Shown piece by piece: positions 1 to 7,947 of a DNA stretch of 11,049 nucleotides. A program made the position numbers and the translations under genes. How positions within the stretch are numbered: position 1 is the first letter of the stretch; the number at the start of each line of letters is the position of its first letter. The DNA comes from Acanthamoeba lenticulata. Its lineage: Eukaryota > Discosea > Longamoebia > Acanthamoebidae. The notes beneath the pieces are model-generated. The model had not been told where the DNA came from, ran no database searches, and saw only the letters and a list, made by a program, of their open reading frames with translations. The stretch spans positions 1 through 11,049 of the forward strand of contig NAVB01003729.1 of NCBI GenBank assembly GCA_002179805.1, written 5' to 3'.

Positions 1-48
1 AGATTTATTTCCAATTTATTTTTAATTTTAATTTTACCATACTTTCAG

Positions 49-608
49 AGATCTTGTCGCTCCCGTCGCTGCTGGACCTCGACCTCTACCTCGCCGTCCT
101 TCCCCACGGCTTCTCCGACCGGTGCGTCGTCGGACGACCGCCACCGCCCCGGCCCTGTCAAGGCGCCTCTCGACTCACAGCAGTCGTGGTGGCGTCGGTG
201 GTGGACAACAGGGACGAATACGTGCAAAAGGTGTCGAGCGCCAACCTGGCCCACAACATCGGGGTGCCTACGCTCGCGCTCAACGCCCACGACGACCCGA
301 TCTGCCCCTCGGCGTACGTCCACGTCCTTACCCAAGCCGTCCTCGCCCATTGTTGTCGACTCACGACGGGCATCGTTGCCCCGCGCAGGTCGGTCCCCGT
401 GCACGTGGCGGAGGACAACGACAACCTCGTGTTTGGGCTCACCGAGCGCGGCGGCCACCTGGCCTGGCTCGAGGGCTGGGACTTTTGGGAGGAGGCCTGG
501 ATGGACCGGGCCGTGGTGCAGTTCAGCGCCGCGCTGTGGAACCACATGCCCAAGGCCCGCCTCGAAAGTATCCAGCCGCATGGGCGATCTTCACCTCGCC
601 GCTCTTGA
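49..608 (+). CDS. Alpha/beta hydrolase, YheT/EMB8/ABHD3-type (3' part)
   Basis: These are the C-terminal exons of an alpha/beta hydrolase; the start and the nucleophile serine lie upstream of the window. Proposed exons are 49-121, 212-313 and 389-608. The window opens inside an intron whose acceptor (TTTCAG) ends at 48. The introns, 122-211 (GTGCGT..CAG) and 314-388 (GTACGT..CAG), join in phase to give GFSDRDEYVQKVSSANL, which fits the EYY-x-SS region of the YheT/EMB8 family. Visible catalytic elements are the acid residue in LNAHDDPICP and the histidine in RGGHLAWLEG. Family members are esterases or lipases; ABHD3 acts on phospholipids, and plant EMB8 is poorly characterised. Substrate and location cannot be told from this fragment. 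The protein ends in a basic, Ser-rich tail after the conserved fold. Both introns are multiples of three without in-frame stops, so the genomic frame reads through them. Family assignment is firm; the exact ABHD subtype is not. Confidence 0.86.
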
Positions 609-614
609 TCTTCG

Positions 615-631
615 TTTTTTTTTTTTTTTTT
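615..631. repeat. 17-nt poly(T) tract
   Basis: An uninterrupted run of 17 T lies just after the hydrolase stop codon, in its probable 3' UTR. It is a simple-sequence tract prone to length errors in sequencing. No function is implied. Confidence 0.9.
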
Positions 632-668
632 GCGCACTTTTAGCTTGTATTTATTGCTTTTTACTTCA

Positions 669-709
669 AATAAAAACAAAACATTGCGCAAAATTACAAA
701 ATAAATAAA
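669..709 (+). terminator. Candidate polyadenylation signals of the hydrolase gene
   Basis: AATAAA occurs at 669-674, 700-705 and 704-709, in a very AT-rich stretch 60-100 nt after the hydrolase stop. The last copies end only 2 nt before the ATG of the next gene (712). The hydrolase 3' end and the dioxygenase 5' end must therefore be extremely close or overlap. The hexamers are visible; their use is inferred. Confidence 0.5.
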
Positions 710-711
710 GC

Positions 712-1807
712 ATGGAAGCTGTGGCGAGCGGTGGAGGAGGAGACGTTGTTGTTGGCAACACCCACCGGCAGAGGCGGCAAGCAGCCGTGGCCGCCTCGGG
801 CCACCGCCTGCTGCACTCTTCCTTGGCCCGTCTTCGCCCCGTACGTGCCCCCCCCCCTCTTCCTTCCTTCTCTCACGCAGCAGCGCAGGAACACCTGGCG
901 GCCCCGTTGCGGCGTTTGCTGCTCGAGGGGAAGGGCTCTGAAGAGGACGACAAGCGCGACTGGGCGAACGCGGTAGACCTCCAGCATCAGTGGCGAGACC
1001 TCAGTTGTCTGCGCCTCTTCAGCGCCGACCTGGAGCGGTACTGCAACCGGTGGTGGGCGGGTGGCAAAGGGAAGAGGGGTGTTGATGTCCTTGTTGTTGC
1101 TGTTACCATGAAGCGAGTTTGTCGAAGAGATTGAGCACTACTTGCAATCGCCTGCCCCGAAGACGAGCGAAATCGTGCTCGAGGAGATCGGCCTGGAGCT
1201 GTGGGTGCAGGACCTGGCCGAGCAGGTGCTACGACCACTGAGCAAGTGGCTCTACCCGCGCCTCGACGCCTCTCTGACTCGTCACCACTCGTTTGTGGTC
1301 AAGTCGCCTCCCTTGTCCTTGCCTTGCTTGGTTGTGCAACCATTTGACACATCTGATCGTCCCCTTGTAGATCAGGAACGTGTGGTGGGAGAACGACGAC
1401 TTCCAGTTGTGGCGGTATGAAGCCACCTCTTGAGTAGTAGATGTAGTAAAGGAGCTGAAGCTTGAATTGTGTCTTGCTCAGGTACGTGGATGATCAGGGT
1501 GCGCCCACCAGCAGGCATGTGGACGACAGCGTGGTGACTTTCAACATGTGCCTGGGCATCAATTTTGACGGTTCGTTTGTGCTCAGTTGCATACAAACGC
1601 TGCGCAAGCTCACCAGGCTCCTCAATATCACACGCTTGTGAAGGGTGTGAGCTCCGCTTCTATGGCAGTCAAGGAGGAAACAGGCACTACTTTGAATATG
1701 CACAGGCGCCAGGCCTGGGTGCTGTACACTTGGGCAACAACGAGCATGAGGTCTTGCCCATGACTTCTCAAGGCCAACGCTACAACATCATCATCTGGCT
1801 CTCGTAA
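712..1807 (+). CDS. 2OG-Fe(II) dioxygenase, PKHD-type hydroxylase
   Basis: This is a predicted 2-oxoglutarate- and Fe(II)-dependent oxygenase, 252 residues. Proposed exons are 712-840, 889-1037, 1114-1297, 1371-1414, 1482-1570 and 1644-1807; they sum to 759 nt in phase. After an N-terminal helical region (LFSADLEREFVEEIEHY) come the conserved LEEIGLELWVQDL and LRPLSKWLYP segments and HHSFV. The double-stranded beta-helix core follows. Iron ligands are H181 and D183 (RHVDDSVVTFNMCLG) and H233 (LGNNEHEVLP); R244 (QGQRYNIIIW) should bind 2-oxoglutarate. This pattern matches the plant 'PKHD-type hydroxylase' family (for example At1g22950). The usual GGEL after the first motif reads GCEL here. The substrate is unknown; the family hydroxylates protein Pro or Lys residues. 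ATG 712 is the only in-frame ATG before the catalytic core. The 1038-1113 intron (GTACTG donor, weak AAG acceptor) is the least certain junction. Confidence 0.85.
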
Positions 1808-2208
1808 TTTTGATGATGTTAGTGGTCAAACCCCGTGTGCAAGGTGACGATGGCACATATAACATCGTTTTTATTGTTAGGAGGTCTCACAGCCATTGGC
1901 TAGAGCCCATTGAAGGACATCCTGCTGGCTGCATTACAAATGGTCCTCATGTCCCATGGACAGCCGTCGCATGCCCCCTGGGGTCATTCGATGCGGCAGA
2001 CCAGCTAATGGACACATTGTGGTGCCTGATGCAAGTTCAGTTCCTCCTTCAGCGCACTCAGCGGCCCAAAAAAAGTGAAATTATAAATCTTATTTCTCTT
2101 TACCTCGTTTTTGAACTTGTTCGTTCCAAGAATAATTTGGGTCTTGGATCAATCGCTGCCTTCGAATGATAGGGCCTAAATAGCTACAAACACTTTGCAG
2201 ATTGGCGC
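1808..2208. other. Intergenic spacer before HELQ
   Basis: This 401-nt gap separates the dioxygenase stop from the HELQ start and is clearly less GC-rich than the genes. It holds an open frame from ATG 1813 to 2169 on the + strand (about 118 residues) that resembles no family I know. It also holds an A7 run (2068-2074), a TATA-like element (2082-2088) and an acceptor-like CTTTGCAG ending at 2200. An in-frame stop (TAG, 2170-2172) closes the HELQ frame upstream. I read the gap as the dioxygenase 3' UTR plus the HELQ promoter and leader. A small gene or a 5'-UTR intron of HELQ cannot be excluded. Confidence 0.5.
2082..2088 (+). promoter_or_regulatory. TATA-like box upstream of HELQ
   Basis: TATAAAT sits about 120 nt upstream of the HELQ ATG in an AT-rich stretch, followed by a pyrimidine-rich segment that could hold the start site. 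Position and sequence fit a core promoter element. One such heptamer in AT-rich DNA is weak evidence. Confidence 0.3.
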
Positions 2209-5200
2209 ATGTGGGGGGCTGGGGTGAAGCGACCCTTTCCGTCTGCTGATGTGCTTGAGCATAACAATTTGCCCAAACGGCCGTTCGTGAGCGTTCTGCC
2301 ACCTTTGCCTCTACGCCAACCCCAGCCAACATCAACCCCCTTGCACAATGCCGCGCTACCCCAGCAGAGCGATGGGGACGGGGAATCTTGGGACGATGGC
2401 GGCCAAGAAGATTGGGCCCTCATTATGCGGGAGATTGCGGCTGCCGAGACGGCCCACGTGCAAGAAGAAGAGATTATACCCTCGCTCCCTATCGTGGTCG
2501 GCGAAGAGGACTTGACGGCTCAAGGCGGGTTGGTGATGGGAGCTGACATCTCGGAATCGACCTGGCTCGCAACTGAAGCCACGGCTGAAGATGAACACGT
2601 AGATGACGGTCACTCGCGGCTCGCTGGCGATGCTGCTGATGGTCAGGACCTCACGGACGCAGCCAACGACGACGAGGACGAAGAGGGCGACGAGGGCGGC
2701 CTGTGGGGGCTGCCGCCAGCAGTGGCGGACATACTGGGCCAGCGCGGCATCACCCAGTTTTATCGTGCGTCTGACGCCCTCTTGACCTCTTGCTTGTTGA
2801 GCTGACCTCTGTCGCTTGGCCTCTTCAGCGTGGCAGCTCGAGTGCCTCAACAGTCAGGCCTTCCTCGAGGGCAACAACTTCCTCCTCTCGCTTCCCACGT
2901 CGGGTGGCAAGGTACGCTCTTCCTTCTTTGTCTTCTTCCTCCTCGAGCTTATCGTCATCACCATCACGCTGCAGACGCTCGTGGCCGAGATCGCGCTACT
3001 GCGAGCTCTTCACGTGGCCGGCCGCACGGGTGCGCCTGCTCTTCTCCCTCGCGGTCACGCCTCGAGAACCCGTCACTCTCTGGCCAGCTTACTGTGAAGG
3101 TGCTGTGACTTGCGGGCAGGTCTGCTGGTGCTGCCCTACGTGTCCCTCGTGACCGAGAAGTCGGCGGCACTCGAGCAGTTCACCGCCGCGCTGGGCTTCC
3201 GCACGGAGGCCTACCACTCGTACCAGGGCCGCTTCCCCTTCCCACGGGCGCCCCTCCTGGCCGTGGCCACCATCGAGAAGGCACGCCCTATGAAAGCGAA
3301 CCTCGACTGCTGGCCCATGTGCGTGGCTCACCGTGGCCTGTTGGCGCCGCAGGCGGGCGTGATCGTGAGCCAGCTGGCCGAGGAGGGCCGCCTCGTCGAG
3401 CTGGGCGTCGTCGTGGTTGACGAGCTTCGTACGGGGCCTCTTGCTGGGGCAGGCTGAAGGCGGCAAGCGTCGCTGATGCTTACGATGATGACGGTGGGGC
3501 GGGGCCCAGACATGATCGGCGACGGGGAGCGTGGGGCGGCGTTGGAGCACGTCCTGGCCAAGCTGCTGTGCCTGTCACCCACGACCCAGATCGTGGGCAT
3601 GTCGGCCACCATCGGCAACCTGGCCCAAGTGGGCCGTTGGCTGCGGGCCGCCACCTTCTCCACCGACTTCCGCCCCGTCCCCCTCCGCCAAATGGTTTTT
3701 CCCCTTTTTTATATATATATTATCTATATTAATTCATATTGATCTCTTGATTATTTCAATAATGCAGATCAAAATTGGGTCGCATGTGTTCAATGAGGAC
3801 GGCCGCCGGTTGAGGCGGATGGACGCAACAGTTGACCCGAGCGACCCCGAGCAGATGGTGCCGCTCATCGTCGAGGTGCTTCCACAGCACAGCGTCCTCG
3901 TCTTCTGCCCGACCAAGCGCCAGACCGAAGTCTGCGCCCGGAGCCTGGCCGCTCAGCTTCACCCGCCTGCCACGCCCGAGCTCCGGTGCGTCTTCATCAT
4001 ACTCATCGTCTTTATCTTGATCCTCTTCGTCGTGCTCGGTGAGGGCTTGGTGCTTAACTAGCTAGTGCTCGTTCCCGTGCTCATGCGCAGGCAGGACAGG
4101 GTCGCCATCGTGCAGCGGCTGCGGGCCATCGGCGGCGGTGGAGGCGGGGACTCGCTGCTGGCGGCGACGATCCCGGCGGGCGTGGCCTACCACCATTCGG
4201 GCCTCACCACGGAGGAGCGCGAGCTGATCGAGGAGGCCTATCGGAGCCGCACCATCAACGTCCTCTTGTGCACGTCGACCCTTGCCGCCGGGGTCAACCT
4301 GCCCGCGCGCCGGGTGATCATACGGGCGCCCTACACGGGGAACGCCTTCCTCACGCGCGCCCGCTACCTTCAGATGGTCGGTCGCGCTGGCCGCGTGCGT
4401 TCCTCTTTCTCTCTTTCTTAGCTACTGATCGTTGACGACGACAAGGACGCTCACCAGACACGTGTTGCGCGATCATGCAGACGGGGCTGGACGAGTATGG
4501 CGAGTCGATCCTCCTGGTCAAGAAAGAGGAGAAGCAGCGCGGCATCGCTCTCTTGCAGGACGACATCCCACCCGCCGCCAGTCAGTGTCGGTACGTCCGC
4601 TCTTTATTCTTTTCTTTTCTTTTTACTTGACTCTTTTTTATTTTACTCTTCTTATTTCTTTTCATATTTATCGGCCGGGCGAGCAGAGGCGAGGCGCTGC
4701 AAAGGCTGGTGCTGGACGCGGTGGCGTCGCGCCTGGCGCCAACCATGGACGACCTGTGGCGCTTTTTCGTGTGCTTCACCCTGCGCGGGGTCGAGGCTCA
4801 GGAGGCCGAGGCCGCGGCTGCCGGCGACGAGAGCGAGCCTCCTTCGGCATCGGCTGCGCACACCGGCCACGGCGTGAATGCCGCTGCAGCCGAGCTCGAG
4901 GCCACCGTCGCCTGGCTCGAGCGCCACGGCTTCCTCGTCCGGCGGTTGGGCGGCCCGCAGGAAGGCGCCGACGACGGTGCCGCCACGGAGACGGCGCAGT
5001 GGCTTCTCGAGCCAACGCCGCTGGCCCTCGCGACGGCGCGATCGGGCCTGTCCCCGCAGCTGGCCCTCGTCGTGCGGGACGACCTTGAGAATGCGCGACG
5101 GCGCCTCATCACCACAGGTTCGTGTCCCACCCCTGGCATGTGCGGAATGCACGGTGGCGAAAGGCTAACATTCTTGTCTTACACAGACGAGCTGCATATG

Positions 5201-6188
5201 TGCTATTTGATCGCGCCCGTGGGCAGCCTGCTCGATCCTCCCGACTGGATGGGGTTCCTCCAGGCCTACCAGAAGCTTGGTCAGGCCCGTCTCGAGGTCG
5301 GTGCCGCCGTGGGCGTCGACGAGGCCTTTCTTTCGGCCCGCGCCACGGGCCGCATCAGCGCGACGCCGTCGTTGTCGTCCTCGTCCTCGTCATCCACGTC
5401 GCCCATGGAGGGCAGCAGCGAGAATGTCCGGCGAAGCCACTTGGCCTGCTGCCGGTTTTTCACAGCGCTCGTCCTGCACGACGTCGTCCGCGAGGCTCCG
5501 CTCCGCGAAATCGCCGCACGGCACGGCATCAACCGCGGCGCCATCCAACAGCTCATGCAAAAAGGTACGCCTTGAGCCTGGTTTGGCCTTGCCCTGCCCT
5601 CCTCGCTCTCTGCGCCAGAGACTGACCGGTCCACACGACCACGGGCCTCGTCTCATGTGCAGCGTCGAGCTTTGCGAGCATGTCGCGCGTGTTTTGCCAG
5701 CATATGGGCTGGTGGGAACTGGCCGTGTTGCTCGACCGATACGTGCCGCGCGTGTATCACGGGGTGAAGGAAGAGCTCGTTCCCCTCGTCGAGATCACCG
5801 CCCTACGGCCGCCGTCCCTCGTCCGCGCCGTGTTTCTTGCCGGTACCCCACACGCCCTGCGTTTGTGCGTTGCGTTTTTAAAAGGAAGTGGGAAATAGGT
5901 ATAAACACTAACTTAACTAAATGTGCACGTTGCAGGTTACCAGACAGCGCGTGTGTTGGCGCAAGCGCACGCAGAAGAGCTGGCAACGCGTGTTGGGCCA
6001 GTTTTTTCGCTCGAGTACCAATCCTCCACTTCTGATCGGTTATGTAGTAGTCATACTGTGTGTGTGTATGTAAGTCTCACTTGCACAATGGCAGGTCGGC
6101 GCAACGTGTGGTGGAAGAAGCGCGGGCCCTGATGGAGCGACGTGCTGCTGAGCTGCGCTCTTCAGCCGAAGAGATGACCCGCTTCTAA
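2209..6188 (+). CDS. HELQ: HELQ, POLQ-like superfamily 2 DNA helicase
   Basis: HELQ is an ATP-dependent 3'-5' DNA helicase and strand-annealing enzyme; in animals it works with RAD51 paralogues and RPA at damaged forks and breaks. Proposed exons: 2209-2764, 2829-2911, 2975-3029, 3120-3280, 3353-3428, 3510-3694, 3768-3985, 4091-4394, 4481-4590, 4687-5117, 5187-5564, 5663-5842, 5936-6014, 6095-6188. These are in phase and give 969 residues (human HELQ about 1,100). In order: a disordered N-terminus (1-165) with an acidic run near 153-162; FYPWQLECLN; Walker A LPTSGGKT (K213 and T214 split by an intron); [22 protein letters not shown] box (308-311); GMSAT (S342); [31 protein letters not shown]; motif [10 protein letters not shown] (539-546); then winged-helix and helical regions, DPPDWM, and a helix-hairpin-helix region around 886-915 ([11 protein letters not shown]). 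ATG 2209 is the first ATG after an in-frame stop. No catalytic motif is missing. One intron seems GC-AG, and a Ser-rich insertion lies at 788-800. POLQ is excluded because no polymerase domain follows. Confidence 0.95.
3281..3352 (+). other. Probable GC-AG intron in HELQ
   Basis: Removing these 72 nt (GCACGC..CCGCAG) joins ATIEKA directly to GVIVSQL, which aligns without a gap to the HELQ family between this motif and DELH. The donor is AAG|GCACGC, a GC donor in place of GT. The only nearby GT donor (3319, GTGCGT) would leave a 34-nt intron and 13 extra residues. The segment has no in-frame stop, so retention would insert 24 residues into the first RecA domain. Confidence 0.7.
5375..5395 (+). 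repeat. Serine-codon repeat in HELQ
   Basis: Seven serine codons in a row (TCG/TCC/TCA; residues 790-796) lie inside a Ser/Thr/Pro-rich insertion between GRISATP and the helical segment [11 protein letters not shown]. Animal HELQ has only a short linker here. It is probably a flexible, slippage-prone loop with no catalytic role. Confidence 0.75.
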
Positions 6189-6211
6189 CCGCAGCCCATT
6201 TCTGAGAAGTC

Positions 6212-6239
6212 AAAAAAGCAAGGCCAGGGATGGCAAAAA
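6212..6239 (-). terminator. Pol III terminator of tRNA-Glu
   Basis: On the minus strand, a T5 run (6235-6239) begins 5 nt after the tRNA 3' end, and a T6 run (6212-6217) lies about 27 nt downstream. Oligo(T) is the standard RNA polymerase III stop; the second run could act as backup. Confidence 0.75.
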
Positions 6240-6243
6240 GATA

Positions 6244-6315
6244 TTCCGCTGCCGGGAATCGAACCCGGGGCGCATGGGTGAGAACCATAAATGTTACCGA
6301 CTACACCACAGCGGA
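6244..6315 (-). tRNA. tRNA-Glu (CTC)
   Basis: A complete 72-nt cloverleaf on the minus strand, discriminator A (6244) included. The acceptor stem is TCCGCTG/CAGCGGA. The anticodon stem is TATGG/CCATG (one T-G pair) with loop TTCTCAC, so the anticodon is CTC (6280-6282), reading GAG. The T arm is CCGGG-TTCGATT-CCCGG and holds a good B box (GGTTCGATTCC). No intron is present and CCA is not encoded, as expected for a eukaryotic nuclear gene. The 3' end lies 55 nt from the HELQ stop codon, on the opposite strand. Confidence 0.96.
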
Positions 6316-6491
6316 TTTGTTGATTATAAGAACTAGGAAAACAGGACCATTATTTTTTGACACAACCAGCTGCTGGTTTGCGTTTTGTACATACACAATT
6401 TAGAAGGTGCCAAGATCTTTCAGTTGTTAAAACATAGCTTTTGTGTGGTCAAAAGTAAAAAAGAAAAAGATCAGAGAAACTAAAAAAGATA
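6316..6491. other. Spacer between the two tRNA genes
   Basis: This is 176 nt of AT-rich sequence with no coding signal. It includes the tRNA-Arg terminator and would hold the 5' flank of tRNA-Glu. I see no further RNA gene in it. Confidence 0.6.
6482..6487 (-). terminator. Pol III terminator of tRNA-Arg
   Basis: A T6 run on the minus strand begins 4 nt after the tRNA-Arg discriminator base, at the usual place for an RNA polymerase III terminator. Confidence 0.8.
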
Positions 6492-6563
6492 CAGGCCTGC
6501 TGGGGGTCGAACCCAGAATCTCCTGATTCGTAGTCAGACGCCTTTCCATTGGGCCACAGGCCT
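6492..6563 (-). tRNA. tRNA-Arg (ACG)
   Basis: A complete 72-nt cloverleaf on the minus strand with discriminator G (6492). The acceptor stem is AGGCCTG/CAGGCCT. The D arm carries GCCCAATGGA, typical of tRNA-Arg. The anticodon stem is TCTGA/TCAGG with loop CTACGAA, so the anticodon is ACG (6529-6531); A34 is normally edited to inosine to read CGU, CGC and CGA. The T arm is CTGGG-TTCGACC-CCCAG. No intron and no encoded CCA. It lies 120 nt beyond the stop codon of the RWD-protein gene, on the same strand. Confidence 0.96.
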
Positions 6564-6683
6564 GGCTTATCGATTACAGCTAGGAGGCGACTACAAAGGC
6601 GTTCTTCATAGAGATCGCGAGCAGCCTGTGATGAGTTATGGTACTCCGTTGCATGAAGTGGCAGCACGTTGGCAACTCCGCGT

Positions 6684-7947
6684 CTATTCGTCTGCTGTTG
6701 AAGCGGAGTGGTGTAGGCCGAGCACTTCGCCCAACCGTCCTTCGATGCCCAAGCGCGCAAGTATCTCCTTCAAGTCGTCAAACGTGACTTCTTTGAAGGA
6801 CGGAAAAACTTGGCCTGCCTTGGTCGCGCTTTCCGAGCCTGGTGGCGGACTGGGGGAGAGCTTCTCCTCCAGCTTTATGACCAAACGCTGCCAAGGCATG
6901 CTCCGGACGCGTCTGCGACCACCATCACCCCCGACAACAATGAACTCCCGTAAGAGATAACACGTTGCGGCTGGTGCTGGTGCGTGTACCGAACAAACTC
7001 GCGCACTCGCTGGGCGTCGCCTTCGATGATGATGAGGCCCGGCTTGCCGGCCAGGCAGGCTCCCCGCAGTCGCAACTCACTGGCCCACTCGGGCATGATG
7101 CGCCTCTTCTTCTTGCCGTAGATGTGGTGAGACCACAGCCAGGCTCGTTCCTCGGGACCCGTCGCGACGTCCTATCGTGTCGTGCCCATGACGACACACA
7201 CACACACACCGGTGCGCGTAAGAGATCTAGGGTCAACGCATACGGACCTCATGAGATTTGCCATCGCACCGTGGCCTGGGGTGCTGCGGGCGTGCTAGAA
7301 CTCGTCCAGGTGAAGCTTGCGGCGGCGTTCTCCTGCAACCAGCGGATGGCCTCGAACAGGCAGCCCGACGTCTCGCCAGCTGCACCATATTCGGCGATAT
7401 GCCGCATCAACGCCGCTTGCAACTCGTCCGCCGCCGCACGCGACAGCACGGCCGCCCCCAGTTGGAGGTTCTGCTTGGAGGCGGCGTGCGTCGCGCCAAC
7501 TGCCTCGCGCACGGCCAGCTGGAGAGGCGGCTGAGCCGGGTAGTTCGCGGGCAACGCGCAGTAGAGTTCGAGCACGGCTTCGCGATCCACCTCCTCCTGG
7601 GAGCATACGTCGGTTACCTGCTGTGCTGAGGTACAGAATGTGCGAGCACACGGTTGAGAAGACGGGCAGGTGGCGGGCGCCGAGCACGTCGGGTCAGTGG
7701 AGGCCATAGAAACGTGGTCTGAGGCGATGGTCTCCCAATAGATGCCCCCGAGGGGAAAACGGCGACCACGCAAGACCAGCTCGGGTGGGGCGGTACCGGC
7801 AGGCACGAAGACGGGCAAGCGCAGTGAAAACGAACAGCTTTGCCCAGCGCGTAGCGCCGCAGCTGCCGTGACGAGGCTGGCGAGGGGCTCTCCGTCCGGC
7901 CCAGGGAACATGGACCCCACCAACTCCACTTCCTCTGCCCCTTCCAT
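6684..7947 (-). CDS. RWD and Prp3_C (DUF1115) domain protein, RWDD2-like
   Basis: A two-domain protein of the RWDD2A/RWDD2B type, whose function is unknown. Proposed exons on the minus strand are 7947-7270, 7171-6990 and 6912-6684, giving 362 residues. Residues 1-210 hold the RWD domain: VELVGSMFPGPDGE at the start, the YPxxP-type motif LPANYPAQPPLQL near 132-144, and the helix FEAIRWLQENAA. Residues 237-310 hold the Prp3_C domain: WLWSHHIYGKKKRR, EWASELRLRGACLAGKPG, IIIEGDAQRVREF and then PWQRLVIKLEEKL, which the 6913-6989 intron junction joins correctly. The tail resembles the family's closing LxxFL/F-type helix. A segment at about 61-120 has no counterpart in animal RWDD2; it is a real insertion or an unrecognised intron. 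ATG 7947 is the first ATG in frame. RWD proteins usually mediate protein contacts, and Prp3_C is named after a U4/U6 snRNP protein; no specific role can be assigned. Confidence 0.85.
7194..7209. repeat. (AC)8 microsatellite in an intron
   Basis: Eight AC units lie inside the first assigned intron (7172-7269) of the RWDD2-like gene. On the coding strand this reads GT repeated, placed shortly before the acceptor. It is a likely length polymorphism. Confidence 0.85.

Noticed and set aside
45..581. A 178-codon minus-strand open frame opposite the hydrolase
   Set aside because: It is the antisense shadow of GC-rich hydrolase exons, is His/Arg-rich, and has no domain; the + strand shows clear catalytic motifs and splice sites.
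1061..1127. Alternative intron in the dioxygenase (donor GTGGCA at 1061, acceptor GAAG ending at 1127)
   Set aside because: It is in phase but leaves an odd NRWWAE junction; 1038-1113 gives LEREFVEEIEH, which fits the family helix better. Not excluded without cDNA.
4432..5088. A 218-codon + strand open frame through the HELQ winged-helix region
   Set aside because: It is an out-of-frame Arg/Gly/Ala-rich shadow that reads through a clear intron (4591-4686).
2209..6188. HELQ as a frameshifted pseudogene, since the helicase motifs fall in several reading frames
   Set aside because: Every frame change coincides with a donor and acceptor pair, the 14 exons join in phase, and all catalytic motifs are intact.
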